This document shows, in pieces, positions 48,307 through 56,809 of a stretch of DNA of 64,000 nt. A program made the position numbers and the translations under genes. The notes beneath the pieces were generated by a model. It was not told the origin of the DNA and searched no databases. It saw only the letters and a list, made by a program, of their open reading frames with translations. Where the stretch lies: positions 1 through 64,000 of IMG/VR virus record IMGVR_UViG_3300023179_000104. One strand, given 5' to 3'. The DNA comes from a virus. Every line of letters starts with the position of its first letter. Positions within the stretch are counted from its first letter, which is position 1.

Positions 48307-49073
48307 AAGACTTAAGAGAACTTCTACAAAAAGCACGAAAAAAAGTATGGGAAGATGCTGCTGTTAATTCAGTAGGCACTGGTGCCAATCTTTCAATGCC
48401 TCCTGCTGTAGAACCATTTGTTTCTTCCAAAAAGAAAAAAACTTATGATGGAAGAACAAAAGCTGGTAGAAAATTTGTAAACGCTATTCTATTAAATAGA
48501 GATAAAAGAGCAAAGAAAAAAATGACTAAAGAAGAACTAAACATTTTTGAGGCTGATGATAATGCAAAGCAAGGTCCTTCAGAAACTGAAAGGGCACAGA
48601 AACAAATTACTCAGCAGAAAAAATTAAATAAGCAGAAAGAGATTCAGCAAAAATCTCAAGAAGCTAAGGCAAAGATGCAGAATAAAACTAAAGAGATGGA
48701 CACTTTAATGAAAGCTCGTCTGTCTGATTTTAGAAAAAAAGCTGCTCAAAAAACTACTCAACTTCAAAAACAAAATGCTAGTTTTGAACCTGATGGTGAA
48801 CAACTTCAAGAAACAATTGGAATAATTCAACACGGTCAAGAAGTTCTTTCTACTTTAATGCGTCTGGCTGGTGATGCTACCTTTGAATACAAAGAAGGAT
48901 TTGTTCAATTTCCTGATGGTAGAAGTATGAAGGTTAATTCTGATATTGCAAAAAGAGTTGTATCAACGTTTGAAGCGTTAGATCATATTAGGCAACAACA
49001 ATATAGATTTCTTATGAATCGTGACCTCGAATCGTTTATGAAAGTATTGAATTTTTCCACATCTGCGATGTGA
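48303..49073 (+). CDS. Coiled-coil structural-type protein
   Basis: A 256-residue protein. The start contains NSVGTGANLSMPPAVEPF and KKKKTYDGRTKAGRKFVNAI, a motif pair common in marine T4-like phage proteins. Residues ~85-155 are Lys/Gln/Glu-rich coiled coil. The C-terminal part (QETIGIIQHGQEVLSTLMRL) is helical. Probably virion-associated or an assembly factor; not proven. Confidence 0.7.
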   Translation: MKDLRELLQKARKKVWEDAAVNSVGTGANLSMPPAVEPFVSSKKKKTYDGRTKAGRKFVNAILLNRDKRAKKKMTKEELNIFEADDNAKQGPSETERAQKQITQQKKLNKQKEIQQKSQEAKAKMQNKTKEMDTLMKARLSDFRKKAAQKTTQLQKQNASFEPDGEQLQETIGIIQHGQEVLSTLMRLAGDATFEYKEGFVQFPDGRSMKVNSDIAKRVVSTFEALDHIRQQQYRFLMNRDLESFMKVLNFSTSAM

Positions 49074-49080
49074 GGATAAA

Positions 49081-49533
49081 ATGTTTAGCACCAAACAACC
49101 TCAATCAAAAATTGATGTTTTAGAATCTAAAGTTGATATTTATGAAAAGTTATCAAGAGAAATGCTTGATAAACTTGAATCGGCAGTAGAAAAAATATCC
49201 GAATCTAATAATAGAATTGCTTTAATTCTTGCTAAACATGATGAAAGAATTGAACAAAGTATTAAATCTGATTCTCTCATTATTAAGATGATTGAAGATT
49301 TAAGAAAAGAAAATACAGAAGAACACGCTCGCACATTAGAACGTGTTCGTAGAGTAGAAGAAAGATCAGAAGAATTTAGTAGAGTTAAGTGGATGACAAT
49401 TGGGATTGGAGTATTTGGCGCTGTCCTTGCAACTGCAGTATCAACTTTGGCTTCTGGGTGGTTGACACCAGGCGAATTGGGGTATAAAATGGAGCATAGA
49501 TATGTCCCAAACCAAGAAAACGTTCGTAAATGA
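49081..49533 (+). CDS. Coiled-coil protein with one membrane segment
   Basis: A 150-residue protein. Residues ~8-100 form a long coiled coil with heptads (KIDVLESKVDIYEKLSREML). A membrane helix follows at about 104-126 (WMTIGIGVFGAVLATAVSTL), then a polar tail of ~22 residues. This topology occurs in phage proteins encoded near lysis or head genes. It overlaps the primase gene by four bases. Function unknown; a membrane-anchored lysis or exclusion role is possible. Confidence 0.7.
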   Translation: MFSTKQPQSKIDVLESKVDIYEKLSREMLDKLESAVEKISESNNRIALILAKHDERIEQSIKSDSLIIKMIEDLRKENTEEHARTLERVRRVEERSEEFSRVKWMTIGIGVFGAVLATAVSTLASGWLTPGELGYKMEHRYVPNQENVRK

Positions 49534-50531
49534 GTTTTATTGACACCAAATACATCAACCTCATCTCCCCTCAATTAGTAAAGTTTACAAAGAAAAAAGA
49601 AGATCTTTATACATTTAGATGCCCCTATTGTGGAGATTCTTCCAAGAATCAAAACAAAACTAGGGGATATTTTTATCGTAAACGTTCTGATTTTTTCTTT
49701 AAATGTCATAACTGTGGGCAAGGCAGAACGCTGGCAAATTTCTTTAAGGACAATTGTGTTTCACTTTATGATGAGTACGTTCTAGAGCGATATAAGGAGG
49801 GGCTGACGGGCAAATCAACTAACACCCCCAACCCAAAATTTAATATTTCTAAACCAATTTTTGTAAAATCTAAACCGTCAGAAGATGTAAATATTTTATC
49901 TAATCTTGAAAAAATATCAGATCTAAATAGTACACATGCCGCTAAAGCTTACCTCATCAATCGTCAAATACCAGAGAAATATTTCTCAAATTTCTATTAC
50001 GCAGAGGACTTTAATGCTTGGGCTTGCTTGGAAAATACTCAACAAGAGTCAAGAATTGTTATCCCACTATTTACAGCAGAAGGAAAAGTATTTGGACATC
50101 AAGGTAGATCTTTGGATAAAAATACAAAGTTACGTTATATTACTACCATACTGGATAAAGAACATCCTAAAGTATTCGGACTCAATAATATAAACCCTGC
50201 CGAGAAAATATATGTCACAGAAGGACCATTTGATTCACTATTCCTACAAAATGCCATCGCAATGTGCGGATCTGATGTTGCCCTTGATCAGTTTAAATTC
50301 AATGATGTTGTTTATGTTTTGGACAATGAGCCCAGAAATAGACAGATCGTTGATCGATATGAAAAACTCATTGATCAAGGTAAATCTTTAGTTATTTGGC
50401 ATCAAGAAATTAAAGAAAAAGACATTAATGATATGGTAATTGCTGGACGAAATGTTCAACATGTAGTAGAATGCAATACCTATCAGGGATTAGAAGCAAA
50501 AATCAAATTAACCTCCTGGAAAAAAATATGA
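49530..50531 (+). CDS. 61: DNA primase gp61
   Basis: A 333-residue primase (342 in T4). The zinc finger is CPYC (C31, C34) with CHNC (C59, C62). The Toprim core shows YVTEGPFDSLF (catalytic E) and VVYVLDNEPRN. It makes RNA primers for lagging-strand synthesis bound to gp41. Its TGA overlaps the nrdA ATG. Confidence 0.95.
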   Translation: MSFIDTKYINLISPQLVKFTKKKEDLYTFRCPYCGDSSKNQNKTRGYFYRKRSDFFFKCHNCGQGRTLANFFKDNCVSLYDEYVLERYKEGLTGKSTNTPNPKFNISKPIFVKSKPSEDVNILSNLEKISDLNSTHAAKAYLINRQIPEKYFSNFYYAEDFNAWACLENTQQESRIVIPLFTAEGKVFGHQGRSLDKNTKLRYITTILDKEHPKVFGLNNINPAEKIYVTEGPFDSLFLQNAIAMCGSDVALDQFKFNDVVYVLDNEPRNRQIVDRYEKLIDQGKSLVIWHQEIKEKDINDMVIAGRNVQHVVECNTYQGLEAKIKLTSWKKI

Positions 50532-52843
50532 GTAACGGAATTAAAGTTGTAAAACGCGGCGGAACAATCGAATCTTTAAATCTTGATAAGATTCATTCTA
50601 TGGTTGATTGTGCTTGCGGCGGCCTTTCTGGAGTTTCTACATCACAAGTAGAAATGAATTCGGGCATTCAATTTTATGATGGAATTACAACTGACGAAAT
50701 TCAAGAAATTTTAATTCGTTCTGCCAGTGATCTTATTTCACTGGAAAATCCCAATTATCAATTTGTCGCAGCACGTCTTTTATTGTTTGGATTATATAAA
50801 CAAGTATTTGGAGCAGATTGGAATCAAGGATTTCCTACAATCAAAGAAGTTTTACTTAATGGTGTAGAAAAAAAAATTTATGATTGTCAATTAATTGACA
50901 AATATACAAATGAGGAGTGGATTAAAATTAATTCTCTCATTCGTCATGATAGAGATTACTTATTCACTTATGCTGGACTTAGGCAAGTAGTGGATAAATA
51001 TCTTGTACAAGATCGCAGTAGCGGTGGGGTATACGAAACTCCACAATACGCTTATATGTTAGTTGCAGCAACCATTTTTGCTAAATATCCAAAACAAACA
51101 CGATTAGATTATGTGAAAAAGTATTATGATGCAATCTCAAAACACAGAATCAATGTACCAACACCCATCCTCGCAGGAGTTAGAACACCACTTAGACAAT
51201 TTGCGTCTTGTGTTCTTATTGATAGTGATGACACCCTCGACAGTATCTTTAGTAGTGACATGGCTATTGGTCGTTATGTTGCACAACGCGCAGGCATCGG
51301 TGTCAATGCAGGCAGAATCCGTGCTCTCAATAGTAAAATCAGAGGCGGAGAAGTTTCTCATACGGGGGTTATCCCGTTCCTCAAAAAGTTTGAATCAACT
51401 GTCAGATGCTGTACACAGAACGGGATTCGTGGTGGAAGTGCTACTGTCCATTTTCCAATCTGGCACAAAGAAATAGAAGATATTATTGTATTAAAAAACA
51501 ATAAAGGAACCGAAGATAATCGTGTTCGCAAGTTAGATTATAGTATTCAAATCAGTAAACTTTTTTATGAAAGATTTATTAGAAATGAAAATATTTCTCT
51601 CTTCTCTCCACACGACGTTCCTGATTTATCTGATGCTTTTGGGCTCCCTGGATTTGATGAGCTATACAATGTTTACGAACGAGATACTTCTATTCCGAAA
51701 AAAACTATTGGTGCTCAAGAACTTTTTTTAAATCTTTTGAAAGAAAGAGCAGAAACTGGTCGTATTTATATTATGAATATTGATCATTGCAATGATCATT
51801 CTTCATTTAAAGATAAAATTTGGATGAGTAATCTTTGTCAAGAGATTACCCTGCCAACCAAACCTCTTCAACATATTGATGATCCTAATGGTGAAATTGC
51901 TTTGTGTATTTTATCTGCAATTAATATAGGTAAAATTAAATCTGATGAAGAATTTGAATCTCTTTGTGATTTAAGTGTACGTTCATTAGATGAATTAATT
52001 GATTATCAAGATTATCCTGTATTAGCAGCCGAAAAATCTACTAAAGCACGTAGATCATTAGGTATTGGATTTATTGGTCTTGCACATTATCTAGCAAAAC
52101 TTGGATTTGATTATAATTCTCAAGAAGCTTGGGATGCTATTCACGAACTTTCTGAATCATTTCAATACTTTCTTTTGAAATCATCTAATCAACTTGCCAA
52201 AGAAAAAGGTGCTTGTGGGTATTTTACTCGCACTAAATATGCAGATGGTATTCTTCCTATCGATACCTATAAGAAGGATGTTGATGAAATTTCTACCAAA
52301 GGTTATAACCATGATTGGGAGTTACTCAGAACATCTATTCTGGAACACGGGCTTAGGCACTCAACACTGTCCGCACAGATGCCATCGGAGAGCAGTTCCG
52401 TTGTGTCAAATGCCACAAACGGCATTGAACCGCCTAGAGGATACTTGTCCATTAAAAAATCAAAGAAGGGACCACTCAAACAAATTGTTCCTCAATATGC
52501 AACACTTAAAAATAACTATACTCTTTTATGGGATATGCCTGACAATAATGGTTATATTAACATTGTTGCCATTATGCAAAAGTTTTTTGATCAAGCGATT
52601 AGTGGAAACTGGTCATACAACCCAGAAAATTATGAAGACAATGAAGTTCCAGTAAGTGTAATGGCAAATGATTTGCTTAAAACTTATAAGTATGGTTGGA
52701 AGACAAGTTATTATCAAAATACATATGATATTAAAACTGATGAAAATGAAACAGAGGAATCTAAAAAAGAAAATATTCAAAATTTAATTAAAAATATTTT
52801 AAATTTATCAGAGGAGGCAAATTGTGACAGTTGTTCAATTTAA
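50528..52843 (+). CDS. nrdA: Ribonucleotide reductase large subunit NrdA
   Basis: A 771-residue class I catalytic subunit (754 in T4). The start at 50528 is favoured because it overlaps the gp61 stop (ATGA) and gives MSNGIKVVKRGG; an in-frame ATG 57 bases earlier lies inside gene 61. Landmarks: ASCVLIDSDDT with a redox Cys, RAGIGVNAGRIRA, SNLCQEITLPT with N, C and E of the active site, and the C-terminal CDSC pair. It reduces NDPs to dNDPs to feed genome synthesis. Confidence 0.95.
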   Translation: MSNGIKVVKRGGTIESLNLDKIHSMVDCACGGLSGVSTSQVEMNSGIQFYDGITTDEIQEILIRSASDLISLENPNYQFVAARLLLFGLYKQVFGADWNQGFPTIKEVLLNGVEKKIYDCQLIDKYTNEEWIKINSLIRHDRDYLFTYAGLRQVVDKYLVQDRSSGGVYETPQYAYMLVAATIFAKYPKQTRLDYVKKYYDAISKHRINVPTPILAGVRTPLRQFASCVLIDSDDTLDSIFSSDMAIGRYVAQRAGIGVNAGRIRALNSKIRGGEVSHTGVIPFLKKFESTVRCCTQNGIRGGSATVHFPIWHKEIEDIIVLKNNKGTEDNRVRKLDYSIQISKLFYERFIRNENISLFSPHDVPDLSDAFGLPGFDELYNVYERDTSIPKKTIGAQELFLNLLKERAETGRIYIMNIDHCNDHSSFKDKIWMSNLCQEITLPTKPLQHIDDPNGEIALCILSAINIGKIKSDEEFESLCDLSVRSLDELIDYQDYPVLAAEKSTKARRSLGIGFIGLAHYLAKLGFDYNSQEAWDAIHELSESFQYFLLKSSNQLAKEKGACGYFTRTKYADGILPIDTYKKDVDEISTKGYNHDWELLRTSILEHGLRHSTLSAQMPSESSSVVSNATNGIEPPRGYLSIKKSKKGPLKQIVPQYATLKNNYTLLWDMPDNNGYINIVAIMQKFFDQAISGNWSYNPENYEDNEVPVSVMANDLLKTYKYGWKTSYYQNTYDIKTDENETEESKKENIQNLIKNILNLSEEANCDSCSI

Positions 52844-54002
52844 AATTAATAATGAATTTGAAATGAAAGGTCTAACAGTTTTTAATAAAGATATAATTGA
52901 TTCTAAGAAACAACCAATGTTTTTTGGTGCTCCTTTGGGCATTCAAAGGTACGATTCTTATAAATATCCTGTGTTTGATAAACTTACTCAAACTCAACTA
53001 GGATATTTTTGGAGACCTGAAGAAGTTTCTTTACAGAAAGATCGTGCTGATTATCAAACTCTTCGTCCAGAGCAAAAACATATCTTTACTTCTAACTTGA
53101 AGTATCAAATTATGCTTGATTCTGTACAAGGTCGTGGTCCTGGAATGGCATTTATTCCATACTGTTCACTTCCTGAATTGGAAGCTTGTATGGAAGTGTG
53201 GGGATTTATGGAAATGATTCATAGTCGTTCTTATACATATATTATTAAAAATGTGTATTCAGATCCTGCAGAAGTATTTGATACTATTTTAACTGATAAT
53301 ATGATTCTTTCTCGTGCCGAAAGTGTTACTGGAGCATATGATGATTTTATTAATGATGCTCATGTTTATGGCACTAGTGAGCGTTGGCGACACAACTTAG
53401 AAGGTGTTTCGTCTGCTCAATGTGATCTTTATGAACTTAAGAGAAAACTTTATCGTGCTATGATTAATGTAAACATTCTAGAGGGGATTAGATTTTATGT
53501 CTCGTTTGCGTGTTCTTTTGCGTTTGGGGAACTTAAACTCATGGAGGGATCTGCCAAAATTATCTCTCTTATCGCAAGAGATGAAAATCAGCATCTTGTC
53601 ATCACTCAAAACATCCTCAACAAATGGCGTGAGGGGGATGATCCAGAGATGCTCAAAATCGCTGCAGAAGAAGAAGAGTGGGTTTATCAAACGTTTGATG
53701 CAGCAGTAAATGAGGAAAAAATTTGGGCAGATTATCTGTTTAAAAATGGTAGTATGATTGGATTAAATTCTAAGCTCTTAATTCAATATGTTGAATGGAT
53801 TGCAAATCGTCGTATGAAATCAATTGGACTTAAACCACAATATGATATTCCCGCTAAAAATAATCCTCTTCCTTGGACTGAGCATTGGATTAGTTCTAAA
53901 GGTCTTCAGGTTGCTCCTCAAGAAACTGAAGTTGAATCTTATGTCGTTGGTGGTATTAAACAAGATGTTAAAAAAGATACTTTTGCTGGTTTTAAATTAT
54001 GA
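52824..54002 (+). CDS. nrdB: Ribonucleotide reductase small subunit NrdB
   Basis: A 392-residue ferritin-like radical subunit (388 in T4). It starts at GTG 52824, chosen because GAGGAGG lies six bases upstream; the gene begins inside the end of nrdA. Iron ligand segments are FMEMIHSRSYTYI and LIARDENQHLVIT. It supplies the tyrosyl radical to NrdA. The 20-base overlap with nrdA supports coupled translation. Confidence 0.95.
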   Translation: MTVVQFKINNEFEMKGLTVFNKDIIDSKKQPMFFGAPLGIQRYDSYKYPVFDKLTQTQLGYFWRPEEVSLQKDRADYQTLRPEQKHIFTSNLKYQIMLDSVQGRGPGMAFIPYCSLPELEACMEVWGFMEMIHSRSYTYIIKNVYSDPAEVFDTILTDNMILSRAESVTGAYDDFINDAHVYGTSERWRHNLEGVSSAQCDLYELKRKLYRAMINVNILEGIRFYVSFACSFAFGELKLMEGSAKIISLIARDENQHLVITQNILNKWREGDDPEMLKIAAEEEEWVYQTFDAAVNEEKIWADYLFKNGSMIGLNSKLLIQYVEWIANRRMKSIGLKPQYDIPAKNNPLPWTEHWISSKGLQVAPQETEVESYVVGGIKQDVKKDTFAGFKL

Positions 54003-54145
54003 AAAAATATTTAAGAAAAAAAAACATAGACAAGTTAATCAAAATAAAAGAACAACTAGAGAAGGTGGGTCCGAAGAGTTTGTCTCAAGCATACATGTTG
54101 TCAGTACTGAAACGAAAATTCCCGATCCCTGGTTCAATTGAATAG
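53999..54145 (+). CDS. Small 48-residue basic protein after nrdB
   Basis: A 48-codon frame whose ATG overlaps the nrdB stop (ATGA). It is Lys-rich (KKYLRKKNIDKLIKIKEQLE) and ends FPIPGSIE. Coupled start and tight position suggest a real gene, but I see no ribosome binding site of its own and no known domain. Confidence 0.45.
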   Translation: MKKYLRKKNIDKLIKIKEQLEKVGPKSLSQAYMLSVLKRKFPIPGSIE

Positions 54146-54152
54146 ATAAATA
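54145..54152 (+). promoter_or_regulatory. Late-promoter-like GATAAATA before the endonuclease-like gene
   Basis: Seven of eight bases match TATAAATA. A start point about six bases downstream would leave GGAGGG at 54162 in the leader of the gene starting at 54178. Confidence 0.45.
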
Positions 54153-54177
54153 CCTTTACATGGAGGGTTTTTTTATT

Positions 54178-54531
54178 ATGAAACCACAATCAGCTAAAAA
54201 TAAAGGAAGAATTCTCCAAAAATGGGTCAGAGATAAACTTATTGAAGCACTTGATATTCATCCAGAAGATATTGAATCTCGTAGTATGGGAGCAGGCGGA
54301 GAAGACCTTATCATGGCTCGTGCTGCCAGATTAAAGTTTCCTCATAGTATTGAATGTAAAAATGTAGAGAAGCTAAATATATGGGATGCCTACGAACAGG
54401 CATCTGCAAACTCTGGTGACTATGAACCTCTTGTTGTCATTAAAAAAAATGGCAAAAAACCTTTGGTTGTGTTAGACGCAGAATATTTTATTAATTTATT
54501 CGGAGAAAAAAATGACTTTAAATCTTCATAA
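54178..54531 (+). CDS. PD-(D/E)xK-like nuclease, cyanophage type
   Basis: A 117-residue protein. I choose ATG 54178 since GGAGGG lies ten bases upstream; ATG 54160 would have almost no leader. The sequence SRSMGAGGEDLIMARAA gives D43 and FPHSIECKN gives E59-x-K61, the nuclease core pattern, after KNKGRILQKWVRDKLIEAL, typical of a small endonuclease found in T4-like marine phages. Possible roles are host DNA breakdown or branch cutting. Its end overlaps the next gene by 20 bases. Confidence 0.75.
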   Translation: MKPQSAKNKGRILQKWVRDKLIEALDIHPEDIESRSMGAGGEDLIMARAARLKFPHSIECKNVEKLNIWDAYEQASANSGDYEPLVVIKKNGKKPLVVLDAEYFINLFGEKNDFKSS

Positions 54532-55354
54532 CTTTTTTAAGTATTATGATGAACACAATGTAAATCATATTTCTGCAGTAGGCATTTTAGAGAAATCAAT
54601 TTCAACTCTATTAGTGCCAAATGCTGATTGGGTAATAACGTATAGAGGAAAAGCTGCAATTCTTGGAGAAGCAGTAGATCTTCATAAATTCTTTCAGTAT
54701 TATAATGAAAAACTTTCAAATCATGTAGCAGCAGTTGATCAACTTCAGAAAGAAGTTCCTGCTGAATTGCTTTTAGATACTGCTGATTGGGCAAAAAAAT
54801 ATAGAGAAAAACCACCAGCACCAAAAGAAATTAATTTAAACGTTCCTTACTACAATCAAGTAGATAATTATAGGGATGCTGGAAGAACTTGCAACTCTTC
54901 ATCCTGTGCTATGTGTCTTGAGTTTTTAAAACCAGGAACACTTCATGGAACTAAGGGAGATGATGTCTACATTCAAAAAGTATTTTCAATTGGCGACACA
55001 ACTGATCACTCAGTTCAAACTCAGGCTCTTGCATCTTATGGTGTTAAATCTGAATTTAATTACAATCTTGGTTTTTCTGATATTGATAAAAGTTTATCTG
55101 TTGGGAAACCTGTTGTTATTGGTATTTTACACAGGGGTTCTCTTTCTGCTCCTACTGGCGGGCATATGGTTGTAGTCAAAGGTAAGACTGCTAAAGGTGA
55201 TTATTATATCAATGATCCTTATGGTTCATTAAATGATGGATATACTGGTCCCGTAGAAAATGGTAAGAATTGTGTCTATACAAAAGAAATTCTTATATAT
55301 CGTTGGTTAGATCAAGGTGCAGATAAAACTGGATGGGGAAGAATTTTTAAGTGA
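54512..55354 (+). CDS. C39-like cysteine peptidase with duplicated N-terminal repeats
   Basis: A 280-residue protein. Residues ~5-47 and ~57-100 are tandem copies (LH-F-F-x-Y-Y-x-E ... AV-x-x-L ... ADW-x-x-x-Y-R). The rest is a papain-like C39-type peptidase: VPYYNQVDN (Q115 near oxyanion), Cys127 in RTCNSSSCAM, His218 in GGHMVVVKG and Asp235 in YYINDPYG. There is no signal peptide. Such enzymes can cleave proteins or peptidoglycan cross-links, so an endolysin-like role with the N-terminal repeats as binding modules is plausible. It lies next to RlpA-like and lipoprotein genes. Confidence 0.75.
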   Translation: MTLNLHNFFKYYDEHNVNHISAVGILEKSISTLLVPNADWVITYRGKAAILGEAVDLHKFFQYYNEKLSNHVAAVDQLQKEVPAELLLDTADWAKKYREKPPAPKEINLNVPYYNQVDNYRDAGRTCNSSSCAMCLEFLKPGTLHGTKGDDVYIQKVFSIGDTTDHSVQTQALASYGVKSEFNYNLGFSDIDKSLSVGKPVVIGILHRGSLSAPTGGHMVVVKGKTAKGDYYINDPYGSLNDGYTGPVENGKNCVYTKEILIYRWLDQGADKTGWGRIFK

Positions 55355-55390
55355 AATTAACAGCAGGAATCAATTATAATTTGATGTTTT

Positions 55391-55621
55391 TCATTTTTTG
55401 AATTTACATTCTAACCATTTCCATAATACGATTAAACCAATCGCAACTGAGACCCAACCAATAGCAGAGATACCTGAAAATTCTTTAAGACAACTTTTAA
55501 ATGGACCTAGATGAACTTCTCCATCACAAATAGTTGTTTTTGTTGTAGTATTTCCTTTAGAATCTTTTGTGATTTCTATCACTAATTCATTTAATTCTCT
55601 GTATTCATTTTGATTATTCAT
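55391..55621 (-). CDS. Small single-pass membrane protein
   Basis: A 76-residue protein on the - strand. The N-terminal ~50 residues are polar (YRELNELVIEITKDSKGNTT) and the C-terminal helix ISAIGWVSVAIGLIVLWKWL spans the membrane, ending KFKK. This is a C-tail-anchored layout. It overlaps the upstream 66-residue gene by eight bases. Function unknown; position in a putative lysis region makes a holin or spanin partner possible. Confidence 0.65.
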   Translation of the reverse strand: MNNQNEYRELNELVIEITKDSKGNTTTKTTICDGEVHLGPFKSCLKEFSGISAIGWVSVAIGLIVLWKWLECKFKK

Positions 55622-55814
55622 CCCAAGATCCTTCCTGTTTATGTATCCAAACTTTTAAATCTTTTACATATTTTCTTAATATTTGTGCTTGTTCTTCGTG
55701 CCATGGATCTTCTGTTTTCATTCCGATCCTAATATGATTGTCTATTGCTTGTAACATCTGGTGAATGGGAGCATTCCATGGCTCCCTAATTGGAGTATTC
55801 CACTCTCTTGGCAT
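55614..55814 (-). CDS. Conserved small helical protein
   Basis: A 66-residue protein on the - strand with REWNTPIREPWNAPIHQMLQ and a HEEQAQILRKYVKDLKVWIH helix. A protein with the same N-T-P-I-R-x-P-W start is frequent in cyanophages. It is the first gene of a two-gene - strand unit. Upstream (55841-55848 on the + strand) the reverse complement reads CATAAATA, a late-promoter-like element. Function unknown. Confidence 0.65.
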   Translation of the reverse strand: MPREWNTPIREPWNAPIHQMLQAIDNHIRIGMKTEDPWHEEQAQILRKYVKDLKVWIHKQEGSWDE

Positions 55815-55840
55815 ACATTTGGTTATATTATCACCATTAA

Positions 55841-55848
55841 TATTTATG
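55841..55848 (-). promoter_or_regulatory. Late-promoter-like CATAAATA for the minus-strand pair
   Basis: On the - strand the sequence reads CATAAATA (seven of eight matches), 27 bases before the start of the 66-residue gene. Confidence 0.35.
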
Positions 55849-55854
55849 CGGTGA

Positions 55855-55883
55855 TTGACAAAATCCTAAATAAATGTTATATT
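55855..55883 (+). promoter_or_regulatory. Sigma-70-type promoter before the RlpA-like gene
   Basis: TTGACA and TATATT with a 17-base spacer. It is divergent from the minus-strand pair and leaves a leader of about 115 bases before the ATG at 56009. That leader carries CTCAC (55892) and GTGAG (55921), which could pair, but I recognise no riboswitch. Confidence 0.75.
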
Positions 55884-56008
55884 ATGAATTCCTCACAACT
55901 GGGGATCACATCATTATAACGTGAGTGAAAATTAGAGCCGTGGAAGGTGCCTGCTGAGAGGTTTGGTGTACCCCCCTTCTATACGGATGTAGAATTCTAT
56001 TTAACTAA

Positions 56009-56371
56009 ATGCTTTTTAAAACACTTTCAATTCTTGCTATTGCTGTAACTGGTTTATCTCCTATTAAAGCAAAAGCAGCGAGCGGATGTTCCCTCGCATC
56101 ACATTATGGAGTCGGTGATGGATATCACGGGCAGACAACTGCCAATGGCGAAAAATACAATGCTTATGAAAAATCGGTAGCACATAAATGGTTACCATTT
56201 GGCACAAAGTTGATAGTTACGAATCAACAAAATGGTAAATCAGTGATTGTGCGTGTAAATGATCGTGGACCTTATGTTGGTGGCAGAGATCTTGACTTAT
56301 CTTATGGTGCGTTCTCTTCTATTGCTTTACCTAGTCAAGGAGTTGCTAACATCTGCTATGCAACTTTATAG
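56009..56371 (+). CDS. Secreted RlpA-like double-psi beta-barrel protein
   Basis: A 120-residue protein with a signal peptide (basic start, apolar core at 5-17, cleavage likely after AKA at 21-23). The mature part is an RlpA-type barrel: ASHYGVGDGYHGQTTANGE (29-48), AHKWLPFGT (58-66), VRVNDRGPYVGGRDLDLSYG (81-100). Cellular RlpA is an outer-membrane lipoprotein that binds or cuts denuded glycan strands. This one lacks a lipobox and the SPOR domain, so it would be periplasmic. A role in peptidoglycan breakdown at lysis is inferred. Driven by a sigma-70-type promoter. Confidence 0.85.
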   Translation: MLFKTLSILAIAVTGLSPIKAKAASGCSLASHYGVGDGYHGQTTANGEKYNAYEKSVAHKWLPFGTKLIVTNQQNGKSVIVRVNDRGPYVGGRDLDLSYGAFSSIALPSQGVANICYATL

Positions 56372-56376
56372 TATTT

Positions 56377-56384
56377 GATAAATA
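56377..56384 (+). promoter_or_regulatory. Late-promoter-like GATAAATA before the lipoprotein gene
   Basis: Seven of eight bases match TATAAATA. It lies just before the hairpin at 56387 that precedes the ATG at 56411. Confidence 0.35.
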
Positions 56385-56386
56385 TT

Positions 56387-56410
56387 GGGGAGTTACACTC
56401 CCCTTTTTTT
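56387..56410 (+). terminator. Intrinsic terminator abutting the lipoprotein start codon
   Basis: GGGGAGT and ACTCCCC form a perfect 7-bp stem with a TAC loop, followed by seven T. The next base begins the ATG at 56411, as at 41999. Confidence 0.85.
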
Positions 56411-56809
56411 ATGTTCAATTTTAATTTTGGTAAAAAGAAAACATCTATAAAAACAATATTAATACTTACATTGATTGTAGCATCACTTTCATCTTGTCTT
56501 AAGATAGAAGATAAACATATCTGGGATATTATTTACGAAGCATTAGTAAAGTATCAACCAGATTCTTCTTTAATACCAGAACTACAGAAAGATCCTGGTA
56601 TTATTGAAAGAAAAGCAAAACGAACTGTTGATAAAACAATCAGAGATTACGAACGCTTGACGGGGGACGATGGAACTGTTAAGATATCACCTCCAAAATA
56701 CTCAGAAAAACCAGTGGACACTTCTGTGTGCTATACTGATGAGTGTAGATCACTGGGAGGGGAAATTAGATTATGTGCTCCATGGGTTGACGACTGCCCT
56801 AAACAGTGA
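56411..56809 (+). CDS. Small lipoprotein, possible outer-membrane lysis component
   Basis: A 132-residue protein with basic start (FNFNFGKKKTSIK), apolar core (TILILTLIVAS) and lipobox L26-S-S-C29, so it should be lipidated at C29. The mature part is helical then Pro-rich (KISPPKYSEKPVD) and ends in a four-Cys segment (VCYTDECRSLGGEIRLCAPW, then DDCPKQ). No ribosome binding site is apparent, because the T tract of a terminator touches the ATG. Lipid anchor, small size and neighbours fit an outer-membrane spanin-like or envelope protein. That role is inferred. Confidence 0.7.
   Translation: MFNFNFGKKKTSIKTILILTLIVASLSSCLKIEDKHIWDIIYEALVKYQPDSSLIPELQKDPGIIERKAKRTVDKTIRDYERLTGDDGTVKISPPKYSEKPVDTSVCYTDECRSLGGEIRLCAPWVDDCPKQ

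Noticed and set aside
55946-55961. GGTGCC-T-GCTGAGAGG in the RlpA-like leader, similar to the first half of a TPP riboswitch
   Set aside because: The second half of a THI box (GAACCTGA...AAT-CCAGCG type) is absent, so no riboswitch is called.
56375-56410. TTG start for the lipoprotein gene
   Set aside because: It would translate through the terminator hairpin and put 12 extra residues before the signal peptide. ATG 56411 gives a normal lipoprotein signal.
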